Assembly (NCBI RefSeq): GCF_003609575.1
Contig: NZ_MBTA01000029.1
Coordinates: 124,001-188,000, forward strand
Origin: Pelobium manganitolerans
GTDB lineage: Bacteria > Bacteroidota > Bacteroidia > Sphingobacteriales > Sphingobacteriaceae
Reading direction: 5' to 3'
Length of the DNA: 64,000 nt
The notes under the pieces were generated by a model that did no database searches, had not been told where the DNA came from, and worked only from the letters and a program-made list of their open reading frames with translations. Within the stretch, counting starts at the first letter, position 1, and the number at the start of each line of letters is the position of its first letter. The position numbers and the translations under genes were made by a program. Shown here piece by piece: positions 34,681 through 44,962 of the stretch.

Positions 34681-37545
34681 ATGTTCAGAAAATTACTTTT
34701 CTCGCTTTTCATGCTTAGCTCATATTTGCTAACAAACGCGCAAACGCAAAAACAGGTTCAGTACTTATCAGGTACGGATAACGAAAACACCGTAACCTGG
34801 GATTTTTGGTGTACCGGAGGCCGTAACTCGGGCAAATGGTCCAAAATACAGGTGCCTAGCCACTGGGAACAACAGGGCTTTGGCAACTACAATTACGGCC
34901 GCGACTATGTAACCTACGGCAAAAATTTCCGCTTTGCCGATGAGAAAGGTTTATACAGATACAAATTCAACGTGCCGGCAGATTGGCAAAACCAAACCGT
35001 ACAAATCGTATTTGAAGGTTCGATGACGGATACCGAAGTAAAAATAAACGGAAAATCTGCCGGAGCAATGCACCAAGGTGCCTTTTACCGTTTTAAGTAC
35101 GACATCAGCGATAAGCTGAATTTTGGCAAAGAAAACTTGCTGGAAGTAACGGTAAGTAAAATGTCGGCAGACCGCTCTGTAAACAATGCCGAGCGTTTAG
35201 CAGATTACTGGATTTTCGGGGGGATTTTCCGCCCTGTTTACTTGGAAGCAACACCTAAAGAACATATTGAATGGACTTCTATTGACGCGAAGGCCGATGG
35301 TTCTTTTGCCATGAACGTGCACCTGCAACAGGCACAAAAAAACACTCAGGTAACGGCAGACATCATTGATGCACAGGGAAAAACTGTAGCCACCGCTAAA
35401 GCCGTTAACAGCAACGGTAGTGATGTAGTAAAGCTGTTAACATCGGTAAAAAAACCGGCCTTATGGACAGCTGAAACGCCAAATCTGTACCGCGTTAAGG
35501 TTTATTTGAAAAACGCAAACGGCAATTTAACTTATCACACGGAAGATAAATTCGGTTTCCGCACCATTGAAATCCGCAAAAGCGACGGCATTTATGTAAA
35601 CGGCCAAAAAGTAAAAATGAAAGGCATTAACCGCCATGTGTGGTGGCCCGAGACCGGACGTAGCGTGAATCCGCGATTGGATTTGATGGACGTAAAGCTG
35701 ATTAAAGGCATGAATATGAATGCTGTACGTTGCTCGCATTATCCGCCAGACAAGGCATTTTTAAACTATTGCGATTCTTTAGGTTTATATGTGTTAGATG
35801 AATTGGCAGGCTGGCAACAGGCTTACAGCACCAAAGCAGGCGAGCCTTTGGTGAAAGAGATGGTGATACGCGATGCCAACCACCCTTCTATTATTTTTTG
35901 GAGCAACGGCAACGAGGGCGGGCATAACTTTGATTTAGACGATGATTATGGGAAGTACGATTTATCAAACCGCCCTGTAATTCATGCGCACCATAAACCG
36001 GGCAATGCTTTTAACGGTATCGATGGCAACCACTACGAAGATTTTTACAGCACACAAAAAATATTGGCCGACTCTAACATTTATATGGTAACCGAATTTA
36101 TGCACGCGCAAGATGACGGAGCCGGCGCCGCAGGCTTGTCGGACATGTGGGATTTGCATTGGAACGCTAAACGTGGCGCTGGCGGTTTTATCTGGGCTTT
36201 TGTAGATGAGGGCATTGTGCGCACAGACCGCAACGGGATGATTGACGTAAACGGCGTAAATGCACCTGATGGGGTTTTAGGCCCACACCGCGAAAAGGAA
36301 GGCAGTTATAATGCTATCAAAGAAATTTACTCGCCTTTCAAAATCCGCATGGAAACCCTACCCATTAATTTTGACGGCACCATTGAAGTAGAAAACCGCT
36401 ACAACTTTTTAAACTTAAACACGGTTTCTTTAAAGTGGGATTTAATCAACTTTAAACTCCCGACAGATGAAACGGCTGGCTTTACCGTGCTTGAAAGTGG
36501 CACCGCCAAAGCGCCCAATATTCCGGCTTATGGCAAAGGCAACTTTAAACTTCCCCTGCCAAAAAATTGGAAACAGGCACAGGCTTTAGCGCTCACCGCA
36601 ACAGATATACATGGCGAAGAGCTTTACCGTTGGGTTTGGAAAATTGCGCCCAACAGCCAAATTGTGCCTTTATTGTACGGGGCAGAGCAAAAAAACACCG
36701 GCAAAGCTAGCGCCAGTGAAGACGATAGCACCATTACTTTACGCGGCGGCGATATCAGCGTAAGCTTAAGCAAAAGCACCGGCCGGATTGTAGCCTTGGG
36801 CAACAGCAAAAGCATGCCTTTATCTTTCAACAATGGACCGGTATTGGTAAGCGGCGATGCAAAACTGACCGCTATCAACCAAACTACAGATGGCGATAAA
36901 GTTATTGTAAACGCTAAATACGAAGGTAACTTAAACAGCGTAACCTGGACCATGTACCCAAGCGGTTGGTTGCAAATGGACTACAGCTATACCCTAAACG
37001 GAAAATTCCCATTTGCCGGTATCAGTTTTGACTATCCAGAGAATTTTATTTTAGGCACCAAATGGTTGGGCAAAGGCCCTTACCGCGTGTGGAAAAACCG
37101 CTTGCAGGGCGTTACCTTTAACACATGGGAATCGTTTAAAAACAATACCCAAACCGGCTCGTTTCCATATATTTTTCCAGAATTTAAAGGCTATTTTTCT
37201 GACGTAAGCTGGGTGCAGTTTAACACCGTTGAAGGTAAATTTATTGTTGCCACGCCACAAGAAAATATGTACCTGCGCTTGTTTGATTTTTATGGTTTAA
37301 CAGGAATTAAACCGCATCCTGCTTTGCCTGCTGGCGATATTTCTTTCTTAGATGCAATACCAGCGATAGGTAGCAAACTGGGTTTAAAAATTACGCCGCA
37401 TCCAGAGCGCTACGGCCCTGCCGGGGAACCTGCCGAATTTAATGGCGAAACAAAACGTACACTGTGGTTTTACTTTGGCCTGCAACAGCAAGACGAAGAA
37501 AATAAGCAGTTTGTGATGCCAACAGAAAACATCCTGACAGATTAA
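34681..37545 (+). CDS. GH2-family glycosidase (beta-galactosidase-like)
   Basis: A 954-residue exported retaining glycosidase. A signal peptide (1-20, ending TNA) is followed by the GH2 sugar-binding jelly roll (VPSHWEQQGFGNYNYG, YRYKFNVPADWQNQTVQIVFEG, DYWIFGGIFRPVYLEA), the immunoglobulin-like domain, and the TIM barrel. Catalytic residues can be located: acid/base Glu412 in SNGNEGG and nucleophile Glu472 in VTEFMH. WWPETGRS and MNAVRCSHYP are further GH2 marks. The last 300 residues are beta-rich, as in long beta-galactosidases. A pectic beta-galactan or a rhamnogalacturonan side chain is a likely target; GH2 also includes glucuronidases and others, so substrate is inferred. GH28 follows after 33 bases. 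Confidence 0.9.
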   Translation: MFRKLLFSLFMLSSYLLTNAQTQKQVQYLSGTDNENTVTWDFWCTGGRNSGKWSKIQVPSHWEQQGFGNYNYGRDYVTYGKNFRFADEKGLYRYKFNVPADWQNQTVQIVFEGSMTDTEVKINGKSAGAMHQGAFYRFKYDISDKLNFGKENLLEVTVSKMSADRSVNNAERLADYWIFGGIFRPVYLEATPKEHIEWTSIDAKADGSFAMNVHLQQAQKNTQVTADIIDAQGKTVATAKAVNSNGSDVVKLLTSVKKPALWTAETPNLYRVKVYLKNANGNLTYHTEDKFGFRTIEIRKSDGIYVNGQKVKMKGINRHVWWPETGRSVNPRLDLMDVKLIKGMNMNAVRCSHYPPDKAFLNYCDSLGLYVLDELAGWQQAYSTKAGEPLVKEMVIRDANHPSIIFWSNGNEGGHNFDLDDDYGKYDLSNRPVIHAHHKPGNAFNGIDGNHYEDFYSTQKILADSNIYMVTEFMHAQDDGAGAAGLSDMWDLHWNAKRGAGGFIWAFVDEGIVRTDRNGMIDVNGVNAPDGVLGPHREKEGSYNAIKEIYSPFKIRMETLPINFDGTIEVENRYNFLNLNTVSLKWDLINFKLPTDETAGFTVLESGTAKAPNIPAYGKGNFKLPLPKNWKQAQALALTATDIHGEELYRWVWKIAPNSQIVPLLYGAEQKNTGKASASEDDSTITLRGGDISVSLSKSTGRIVALGNSKSMPLSFNNGPVLVSGDAKLTAINQTTDGDKVIVNAKYEGNLNSVTWTMYPSGWLQMDYSYTLNGKFPFAGISFDYPENFILGTKWLGKGPYRVWKNRLQGVTFNTWESFKNNTQTGSFPYIFPEFKGYFSDVSWVQFNTVEGKFIVATPQENMYLRLFDFYGLTGIKPHPALPAGDISFLDAIPAIGSKLGLKITPHPERYGPAGEPAEFNGETKRTLWFYFGLQQQDEENKQFVMPTENILTD

Positions 37546-37578
37546 TTTACAGCACAGCACCCTATAATCTTTGCAACA

Positions 37579-39030
37579 ATGATCAAAAAAATAATTTGCC
37601 GAAGCTTAATTTTTTGTACCATACTAAGTTTAACCTACGCTTGTAAAACAGCCCAAACACCACAACAGAATGCAAGCAACAATTTAGATTGGATACACTT
37701 GGTTGGCGCCAAAAAATCGCCCACAGTTACCAAAACATTTAACGTTAAAGATTACGGCGCTGTGGCGGATGGTAAAACCTTAAACAGCGCCGCTATTCAA
37801 AAAGCAATTGACGCGGCCGAAGCTAATGGCGGTGGACAGGTAATTTTTGAAAAAGGCACTTACCTAACCGGTTCTATCTTCGTTAAAAATGGTGTGGATT
37901 TGCACATTGGAGAAGGCGTAACCCTGCTGGGAAGCCAAAACATAAAAGATTACCCAGAAATAAACACACGCGTAGCCGGTATAGAGATGCTTTGGCCGGC
38001 AGCCTTGGTAAATGTGATAGAGCAAAGAAACGCCAGCATTAGTGGCAAAGGCTTAATTAATGCACAGGGCAAGGTTTTTTGGGATTATTATTGGAAATTG
38101 CGCAAAGAAGATTACGACCCAAAAGGCTTACGCTGGATTGTAGATTACGATGCTAAACGTCCGCGTACCATCTTAATATCCGATTCGAGGGATGTTACCC
38201 TTAAAGAGCTGACCGTGCAGCAGGCCGGGTTTTGGACAGTGCAGGTCCTATACTCGTCGTACATAACGGTAGATGGCCTAACCATCCAAAACAATGTCGG
38301 TGGCCATGGTCCAAGTACAGATGGCATTGATATCGACTCCTCATCGTGGATATTGGTACAAAATTGTGATATTGACTGTAACGATGATAACTTTTGCCTA
38401 AAAGCCGGCAGAGACTGGGACGGCTTACGCGTAAACCGCCCGACAGAATATGTGGTTATTAAAGATTGTATTGCACGCAAAGGTGCGGGTTTGCTTACCT
38501 GTGGCAGCGAAACATCGGGCGGCATACGCCATATTTACGCCAGCAACATCAAAGGGAGCGCAACCAGCAACTGCTTAAATATAAAATCGGCATTTACCCG
38601 CGGTGGCACCGTACAAGACATACATTTAGAAAACGTAACTATGGATAGCGTTGGCACTGTGTTGCAGGTAAACATGAACTGGAACCCCAGCTACAGCTAC
38701 TCTACCCTACCACCGGCTTATGATCCGCAAAACATTCCGCCACATTGGAAAAAGTTGCTGATGCAGGTAAAACCCGAGGATGGTACGCCAACGTTCAAAG
38801 ACATTTATCTTAAAAACATCAATGTTAAAGGTGCTCGTAGGGCCATAAACGTAATGGGTATGCAAAATTCGCCGGTACAAGATATTTATTTTGATAACGT
38901 AAGCATCGAGGCTACCACTGCCGGAGGCGTACAGTACAGCAACAACTGGCATTTTAACAACTTTAGCCTCAAAACAAAAGACAATACTAAGGTTGAACTT
39001 AAAGACGCTAACAATATTGTTTTTCCGTAA
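37579..39030 (+). CDS. GH28-family polygalacturonase-like enzyme
   Basis: A 483-residue right-handed beta-helix hydrolase with an export signal and a likely lipobox (LTYAC near residue 22). The GH28 start FNVKDYGAVADGKTLNSAAIQKAID is clear. The catalytic acids are Asp248 (STDGIDID), Asp269 and Asp270 (NDDNFCLKAG), with the 21-residue spacing seen in fungal polygalacturonases. The GHG motif of endo-polygalacturonases is replaced by TCGSETSGG (about 307-315), as in bacterial exo-acting or rhamnogalacturonan-type members. It probably trims unsaturated or saturated galacturonides released by the lyases. It lies 33 bases after GH2 without a promoter motif of its own, so co-transcription is likely. 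Confidence 0.92.
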   Translation: MIKKIICRSLIFCTILSLTYACKTAQTPQQNASNNLDWIHLVGAKKSPTVTKTFNVKDYGAVADGKTLNSAAIQKAIDAAEANGGGQVIFEKGTYLTGSIFVKNGVDLHIGEGVTLLGSQNIKDYPEINTRVAGIEMLWPAALVNVIEQRNASISGKGLINAQGKVFWDYYWKLRKEDYDPKGLRWIVDYDAKRPRTILISDSRDVTLKELTVQQAGFWTVQVLYSSYITVDGLTIQNNVGGHGPSTDGIDIDSSSWILVQNCDIDCNDDNFCLKAGRDWDGLRVNRPTEYVVIKDCIARKGAGLLTCGSETSGGIRHIYASNIKGSATSNCLNIKSAFTRGGTVQDIHLENVTMDSVGTVLQVNMNWNPSYSYSTLPPAYDPQNIPPHWKKLLMQVKPEDGTPTFKDIYLKNINVKGARRAINVMGMQNSPVQDIYFDNVSIEATTAGGVQYSNNWHFNNFSLKTKDNTKVELKDANNIVFP

Positions 39031-39090
39031 GGCGATAAATAATTACGCAAGCAGAATTTAGCTATTTATCCCTAAATTAAGGCTTGAACC

Positions 39091-42000
39091 ATGATGAACC
39101 AAAAACTTAAAAGCATCACATTTTTGTGCCTCTTGCTTGCGCTTAACGCTGTGGCGGATGAGCCTATAAAAAGCAAGATGACACATTACTCTACGGAGGA
39201 AGGGCTTTCTCATGATGGGGTTTTGTGTATGTTTAGAGACCGCGAAGGTTTTATGTGGTTTGGCACTTGGGATGGTATAAACCGTTTTGACGGACAAAAC
39301 TTTGTTACCTACAAAGCACGGCCCGGCGACCGCTCTATCCTAAAAAACAATAAGATCCGTAACATTTTAGAAGCTGGCAACGGCTTTCTATGGGTAAAAA
39401 CTTACGACAATAAGGTATATCTTTTTAACAAAGCCACAGAAAGCTTTACCGGCCTTAACCTCAGCAACGAAGGCCGGTCTGTTGGGCAAATATCGATTGA
39501 AAAAACAGTGGTAAGCAGCCTTGGCGATACTTGGCTTATTACCCAAAACCAAGGATTAATTGCAGTTGGAAACAATGCGAACGGAAAGGTGAACCGCGTG
39601 CACCAATACCTGCCAGAAGAGAGGGGCAAACTGCACATCCCCAGCAAACAGGTCAACTTTTTATTTGAGGATGCGCAACACAAAATTTGGGGAGGTACAG
39701 ATAAAGGCCTGTTTTGCCTAAGTAAAACAGACAGCGCCTACCGCCACTTTTTTCGATTAAGAAACGGTAAGGACACTTTTGTGCCACAGCAAAACATCAG
39801 TTGTGCAGATGGTAATGCCACACAAGTTTATTTTGGCACTAACGAGGGCTGGCTCATTTATTTTGATTACGCGAAAGCGGGCTTCCAGATAAAAAAGCTC
39901 CCTCAAAAAGATCAAATTAATGCTATTAAGGTTACAAAATCAGGCTTAGTTTATCTGGCAACAGCCAAACAGGGACTTGTAATTTATAACCCATCGACCA
40001 AAACATTTAACCAACCGGCAGGCGACGTTTCCAACACGTACCTATCTATTTACGAAGACGCGCAACAGAACCTCTGGCTCGAGCCTGCAGACCGCGGCAT
40101 TGTAAAATACAGTCCGCGCAACACTACCTTTAATCGCTACTTGTCGCCGGTAAACGGTATGCTGTCAAACGCAAACGTAGGCTCGCCAGTTTACCAGGTT
40201 TACGAGGATGTAAACGGATATTTGTGGGCGATCATCAAAGGCGGAGGATTTGCTTATTTCGACCGCGAAAAAGATGCTTTTTACACCCCCGCAAGCAATA
40301 GCTTGGAAGAACGGCAATATTTTAGCGATGTAATCAACGCCTACTCGGACCAAACCGGCGTACTGTGGCTTTGCACCCGCTTTGGTGGCGTTAATAAATA
40401 TGTTTTCCCTTTAAATAATTTCACCACCAAAACCCTTGTCGCCAACAGTAACAATAAATTAGAAAACGAGGTACGCGCAGTATTTGAAGACCGCAAAAAA
40501 CGCCTGTGGGTAGCTACCAAAGCCGAAAAATTATATGTTTTTGATAACGGTGTGGATATCAGCGCCAAGCTTTTTGGAAACATAAACACCAAAAGTTTTG
40601 GCCGTATTTATACCATTACCGAAGCAAAAGACGGCAGCATTTGGATGGGTACCAAGGGCGACGGTTTATGGGTGGCCACCAGCAACACCAATGGCAACAG
40701 CTACCAAGTAAAGCATTATATGCCTAAGGCCAATGAACCAAAAAGTATCAGCAGCGATATGATTTATGCCCTGCTGGAAGACAGCAATGGGCGCATGTGG
40801 ATAGGTACTTTTGGCAACGGTTTAAATTTGGCCGTTAAAAAAGGTGGCGAGTTGGAATTCTTAAACGCACAAAACTATTTTGGCCGCTACCCTATTGAAA
40901 CCTGCAATGTTATCAGAGATTTGTTTGAGGATGATGATGGCATCATCTGGGTTGCTACAACAGATGGGCTTTTGCGTTTCGACCCGCGCTTCGGAAAAAA
41001 CGCGCAGTTTCATCGTACCCAAAAAATACCGGGAGATAAAGCAAGTTTGGGCAATAACGACATCCAATACATTTACAAAGATTTAAGTGGCGATATATGG
41101 CTGGGTACGTTTGGCGGAGGCTTAAATAAGGTAATTAAACAACAGCCCCTCGCAACAGCCGTAAAATTTAAGGTATTTACCAAAGAGCAGGGGCTATCCA
41201 ACGATATTGTTTTAAATATTATTGATGATGGCGCCAACCATTTGTGGATGGCTACCGAGTACGGCCTCAGCCGTTTTGATAAAAAAACCGAAAGCTTCCG
41301 CAATTTCGACTCGTACGAGGGTTTGCCAAAAGAAGGTTTTTCTGAAGGTAAAAGCATCAAACTGAGCAAGGGTGCGCTTTGTTTCGGCGGTATTGACGGC
41401 TATATCACTTTTGTGCCTTCACAAATTAAATCTAACAAATTTAAGGCGCAACTTGCTTTTACCAATTTGCAGCTGTTTAATCACGATGTGAACGTAGGTG
41501 CAGATGCTTCGGTATTAAACGTTTCTTTAAACCAGGCAAAGCAAATTAACCTAAAATACGATCAAAACGTCATCAATATTGATTATGCGGTTTTGGATTA
41601 CCGCTCTAACCATAGCCTTTCTTATGCTTATATTTTAAAAGGCTACGACAAACAGGCGCATTACGTAAAAAACCAAACACGCGCTGCCTACAACCGTTTG
41701 CCACCGGGCAAATACGTTTTTGAGGTGAGCAGTTTAAACAACGATTTATTTGCCAACCAGCCTTCCAAAAGCATAGAAATAATTATTGCACCTCCTTTTT
41801 GGTTAACCGGATGGGCCTACCTGGTTTATCTGATACTGGCCATCCTGTTGTTTTTTGTGGCGCGTAATATCATTATTACCGTTATCCGCCTGCGCAATAA
41901 AGTGGTTTTAGAGCATAAACTTACCGAGCTGAAACTGGAGTTTTTTACCAATATCTCGCATGAGCTACGCACGCCGCTCACCTTAATCATTAACCCGCTT

Positions 42001-43467
42001 AAAAAAATCGCGGAAAGTGAAACCCTAAGCACAAAAGGCGCTAAACACTTAAATATTGTTACCAAAAACGCCGATAGGATGGTTCGTTTTGTTAATCAGC
42101 TGTTGGATTTTAGAAAGATACAAAGCGGTAAAATGCCTTTAAAGTTTACTTCGGTAGATGTGATTAGTTTAGCTTTTACCGTTGCCGAGCATTTTAAAGA
42201 AATTGCCGAAGAAAAAAACATCACCTTTGTTTTAGAGGCAGATACGGATGCTTTTACGCTTAGCGCGGATGAAGAAAAGCTGGACATTGTAATTTACAAC
42301 CTGCTCTCTAACGCCTTTAAGTTTACCCCGGCGCACCGGAAAATAACCCTGAAAATAAGCTGTTTAGATCATTCAGATTTTGTGACCATCCAAGTAATTG
42401 ATGAAGGTATAGGCGTAGCCGAAAACCAATTGGAAGCAATTTTTGAGCTTTACTACGAGGCAGAACACCAAAACCAAAAAGGCAGCGGCATTGGCTTAGC
42501 ACTGGCTAAAAATATCATCAGTAGCCATAACGGGAAAATATGGGCACAAAACAATCCGGTGGGCATGTGCTTTACCGTATCCTTACCAAAAACTTCTGTT
42601 AACCATCCACAGCCTAAAAACCAGGCTTTTACCCTACAAGTCAGTTCCGTTGCAAAGGCGAGCGCTGAGGATGAAAACGCTGTTGAAATAGCAAAAGACA
42701 AAGAATTTACGGTTTTATTGGTAGAAGACAACAATGAATTGCGCCTTTTTTTAGCCGATCAGCTGAGCGAACATTACCAAGTTTTGCAAGCCTCTGATGG
42801 CGTAAAAGGTATGGAGCAAGCGAAAAACCATCTTCCAGACTTAGTTATCAGCGATGTCATGATGCCCAATAAAGACGGTATAGCTTTATTAAATGAGCTG
42901 AAATCCCAGCAAGAAACCAGCCATATACCGGTGATTTTACTCACGGCAAAATCTGCCGTAGAAAATCAAATTGAAGCTTTACGTTATGGCGCCGATTTTT
43001 ACATTACCAAACCTTTTGACCTAAACCATGTTCTGGCCTGCGTAGCCAACCTGATTAAGCAACGCAAAATGCTTTACAAGCAATTGCTGGATAAAAAACC
43101 AAATTTAGTGCTTAGCCCTAGCGAGCCTTTGATTACCGATAAAGACGAAACGTTTTTGAATGACGTAATTGAGACGGTAGAACAAGGCATGACGGATCCG
43201 CAGTTCAGCATTGATGCCGTAGCATTATCAATGGGTTTAGGCCGAACAACCTTTTATAAAAAACTAAAATCTTTAACGCAACGCAGCCCAGTAGAATTTG
43301 TTCGGGACATTAGGCTAAAACGTGGCAAACAGTTGTTAGATAGTGGCCAGCATAACGTTTCGGAGATTGCTTATATGGTTGGTTTTAGCAGTTCGGGATA
43401 TTTTGCCACCTGCTTTAAAGAAGCTTACCAAGTATCACCTAGCGAATACCTGAAAACCAAAAAATAG
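39091..43467 (+). CDS. Hybrid two-component system regulator (sensor kinase, receiver and AraC output in one chain)
   Basis: A 1458-residue membrane regulator that senses glycan fragments in the periplasm and activates the locus. Order: signal peptide (1-22); two beta-propellers of Reg_prop repeats (about 25-780, many copies of the kind GFMWFGTWDGINRFDG and GDIWLGTFGGGLNK); Y_Y_Y domain (about 800-895, LKGYDKQ, LPPGKYVFEV). A transmembrane helix (about 907-927) precedes the HisKA box with phospho-acceptor His957 (NISHELRTPL) and the HATPase domain (GSGIGLALAKNI). The receiver has phospho-acceptor Asp1255 (SDVMMP). The AraC-type double helix-turn-helix is near 1355-1458 (DAVALSMGLGRTTFYKKL, VSEIAYMVGFSSSGYFATCF). 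It is the only transcription factor of this kind in the locus and the likely reader of the CAGG direct repeats. Confidence 0.96.
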   Translation: MMNQKLKSITFLCLLLALNAVADEPIKSKMTHYSTEEGLSHDGVLCMFRDREGFMWFGTWDGINRFDGQNFVTYKARPGDRSILKNNKIRNILEAGNGFLWVKTYDNKVYLFNKATESFTGLNLSNEGRSVGQISIEKTVVSSLGDTWLITQNQGLIAVGNNANGKVNRVHQYLPEERGKLHIPSKQVNFLFEDAQHKIWGGTDKGLFCLSKTDSAYRHFFRLRNGKDTFVPQQNISCADGNATQVYFGTNEGWLIYFDYAKAGFQIKKLPQKDQINAIKVTKSGLVYLATAKQGLVIYNPSTKTFNQPAGDVSNTYLSIYEDAQQNLWLEPADRGIVKYSPRNTTFNRYLSPVNGMLSNANVGSPVYQVYEDVNGYLWAIIKGGGFAYFDREKDAFYTPASNSLEERQYFSDVINAYSDQTGVLWLCTRFGGVNKYVFPLNNFTTKTLVANSNNKLENEVRAVFEDRKKRLWVATKAEKLYVFDNGVDISAKLFGNINTKSFGRIYTITEAKDGSIWMGTKGDGLWVATSNTNGNSYQVKHYMPKANEPKSISSDMIYALLEDSNGRMWIGTFGNGLNLAVKKGGELEFLNAQNYFGRYPIETCNVIRDLFEDDDGIIWVATTDGLLRFDPRFGKNAQFHRTQKIPGDKASLGNNDIQYIYKDLSGDIWLGTFGGGLNKVIKQQPLATAVKFKVFTKEQGLSNDIVLNIIDDGANHLWMATEYGLSRFDKKTESFRNFDSYEGLPKEGFSEGKSIKLSKGALCFGGIDGYITFVPSQIKSNKFKAQLAFTNLQLFNHDVNVGADASVLNVSLNQAKQINLKYDQNVINIDYAVLDYRSNHSLSYAYILKGYDKQAHYVKNQTRAAYNRLPPGKYVFEVSSLNNDLFANQPSKSIEIIIAPPFWLTGWAYLVYLILAILLFFVARNIIITVIRLRNKVVLEHKLTELKLEFFTNISHELRTPLTLIINPLKKIAESETLSTKGAKHLNIVTKNADRMVRFVNQLLDFRKIQSGKMPLKFTSVDVISLAFTVAEHFKEIAEEKNITFVLEADTDAFTLSADEEKLDIVIYNLLSNAFKFTPAHRKITLKISCLDHSDFVTIQVIDEGIGVAENQLEAIFELYYEAEHQNQKGSGIGLALAKNIISSHNGKIWAQNNPVGMCFTVSLPKTSVNHPQPKNQAFTLQVSSVAKASAEDENAVEIAKDKEFTVLLVEDNNELRLFLADQLSEHYQVLQASDGVKGMEQAKNHLPDLVISDVMMPNKDGIALLNELKSQQETSHIPVILLTAKSAVENQIEALRYGADFYITKPFDLNHVLACVANLIKQRKMLYKQLLDKKPNLVLSPSEPLITDKDETFLNDVIETVEQGMTDPQFSIDAVALSMGLGRTTFYKKLKSLTQRSPVEFVRDIRLKRGKQLLDSGQHNVSEIAYMVGFSSSGYFATCFKEAYQVSPSEYLKTKK

Positions 43468-43544
43468 CCACCCAAAACGCGCTTATGCCCAAGCGCTGCA
43501 AGCAGAAGTCTTCAAAAACGCTTCATTTCTTTATCTTTGCCGCT

Positions 43545-44264
43545 ATGAAAATCCCGAAACTAGAAGACTTAATCATATTTGAAGACGATAACCTGATTGT
43601 GGTTAACAAACCGCCCTTTATCGCTTCTTTAGATGAACGCGAAGGTTCGGAGATGAATATTTTACGCTTGGCTAAAAAATATCACGCTGATGCGCAGATT
43701 TGCCACCGTTTAGACAAAGACACTTCTGGCGCCATGATTATTGCAAAAAACCCAGAAACTTACCGCTTTGTGTCGATGCAGTTTGAACACCGCCAAGTTA
43801 AAAAAGTGTACCACGCTATTGTTGACGGCACCCATACTTTTAACGATTTACTGGTTGATTTACCCATTTTAAACGCAGGGAAAGGAAACGTATTAATTAG
43901 CAAAAGCGAGGGTAAACGCGCCGATACTTATTTCCGCTCTTTGGTTTATTTTAAGCATTATACTTTAATTGAAGCACGCCCCGTAACCGGCCGTATGCAC
44001 CAGATACGCATACACTTGGCCACGCAACGTGCGTCCATAAGCGGTGACGAGATGTATGGCGGTAAACCTGTTTATCTATCAAAAATTAAACGCAATTACC
44101 GCTTAAGTAAAGACGAGGAAGAACAACCCATCATGAAGCGTTTTGCGCTACACTCCAGAGAAGTGACTTTTCAAATTGCAGAAAACGACATGCGGACTTT
44201 TACCGCCGAATATCCCAAAGATTTTGCGGTGCTTTTAAAGTTGTTGGAGAAAAACGACAGCTAA
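43545..44264 (+). CDS. RluA-family rRNA/tRNA pseudouridine synthase
   Basis: This enzyme converts uridine to pseudouridine in RNA. Visible marks are DNLIVVNKPPFIASLD, the catalytic loop CHRLDKDTSGAMIIAK (Asp in RLDKDTSG), KKVYHAIVDG and the late RPVTGRMHQIRIHLA. The frame extends to an ATG at 43485, but that start lies in a hairpin loop right behind the regulator gene. A -7-like box TATCTTTG (43532-43539) sits just before the ATG at 43545, which I therefore prefer (239 residues). No S4 domain is present. It converges with the DedA gene, 11 bases apart. The RNA target cannot be decided from the sequence. Confidence 0.9.
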   Translation: MKIPKLEDLIIFEDDNLIVVNKPPFIASLDEREGSEMNILRLAKKYHADAQICHRLDKDTSGAMIIAKNPETYRFVSMQFEHRQVKKVYHAIVDGTHTFNDLLVDLPILNAGKGNVLISKSEGKRADTYFRSLVYFKHYTLIEARPVTGRMHQIRIHLATQRASISGDEMYGGKPVYLSKIKRNYRLSKDEEEQPIMKRFALHSREVTFQIAENDMRTFTAEYPKDFAVLLKLLEKNDS

Positions 44265-44275
44265 ACCTTGGCTGT

Positions 44276-44926
44276 TTAAACTACTTTTTTAGAAAATTTA
44301 CTGGCCACCGCAGCATACACTGCCGGTAAAATAGTCACAAATATGATCACCAAAACAATCATTGAAAAGTTTCTTTTAAAAAACTCGAACCTGCCTAAGA
44401 AGTAGCCTGCAAAAAGAAAAAGCACAATCCAGATTACACCACCAATGATGTTCAAATAATTAAAACGCGGACGTGGTAATTTACCTACGCCGGCCACAAA
44501 CGGCACTACCGTACGTAAAATGGGCAAAAACCGGCCAATGATAATTGCCTTTGCGCCATGTTTTAGAAAAAAGGCCTGCGTTTGCTCGTAATATTCCTGC
44601 TTCAGAATTTTATTCCCGGGTTTAAAGACTTTAACGCCTAAATAACGTCCAATCTCATAATTTACGGCATTGCCTACAACTGCGGCAATAATCAGCAACA
44701 GCGCTAGCAGATAAATATTCATCCCGGTATCGCCTACAGAAACTAAAGCACCGGCAGCAATCAGTAAAGAATCACCGGGTAAAAATGGCGTAACCACCAA
44801 ACCGGTCTCCGCAAAAATAATTAGGAATAAAATCAAGTAAGTCCAAACGCGGTAGTCTCTAATGATCTCGCTCAAATGAACGTCTATATGGATAATAAAA
44901 TCGATAATGTGCGTAATAATTTCCAC
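44276..44926 (-). CDS. DedA-family membrane protein
   Basis: A 216-residue inner membrane protein with four to five hydrophobic segments. The family signature is present: ETGLVVTPFLPGDSLLIAAGAL, NAVNYEIGRYLG, FFLKHGAKAIIIGRFLPILRTVVPFVAGVGK with the conserved Gly-Arg-Phe-x-Pro and Arg, and FNYLNIIGGVIWIVLFLFAGY. DedA proteins are associated with undecaprenyl-phosphate or phospholipid scrambling and membrane homeostasis. It follows the DUF4397 gene on the same strand after 36 bases. Confidence 0.93.
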   Translation of the reverse strand: MEIITHIIDFIIHIDVHLSEIIRDYRVWTYLILFLIIFAETGLVVTPFLPGDSLLIAAGALVSVGDTGMNIYLLALLLIIAAVVGNAVNYEIGRYLGVKVFKPGNKILKQEYYEQTQAFFLKHGAKAIIIGRFLPILRTVVPFVAGVGKLPRPRFNYLNIIGGVIWIVLFLFAGYFLGRFEFFKRNFSMIVLVIIFVTILPAVYAAVASKFSKKVV

Positions 44927-44962
44927 GTCTATTGCTTTTAATGTTTTTTTGGGTAAATATTG

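Noticed and set aside
36624-36953. 109-codon minus-strand frame inside the GH2 gene
   Set aside because: It lies entirely inside a well-supported gene on the other strand and has no recognisable product.
43479-43496. GCGCTT/AAGCGC hairpin behind the regulator gene as a terminator
   Set aside because: It has only a 6-bp stem and no T-run.
43485-43544. Upstream ATG at 43485 as start of the pseudouridine synthase
   Set aside because: The extra 20 residues are basic and unlike the family, lie in a hairpin loop just behind the regulator gene, and a TATCTTTG box sits between this ATG and the preferred one at 43545.
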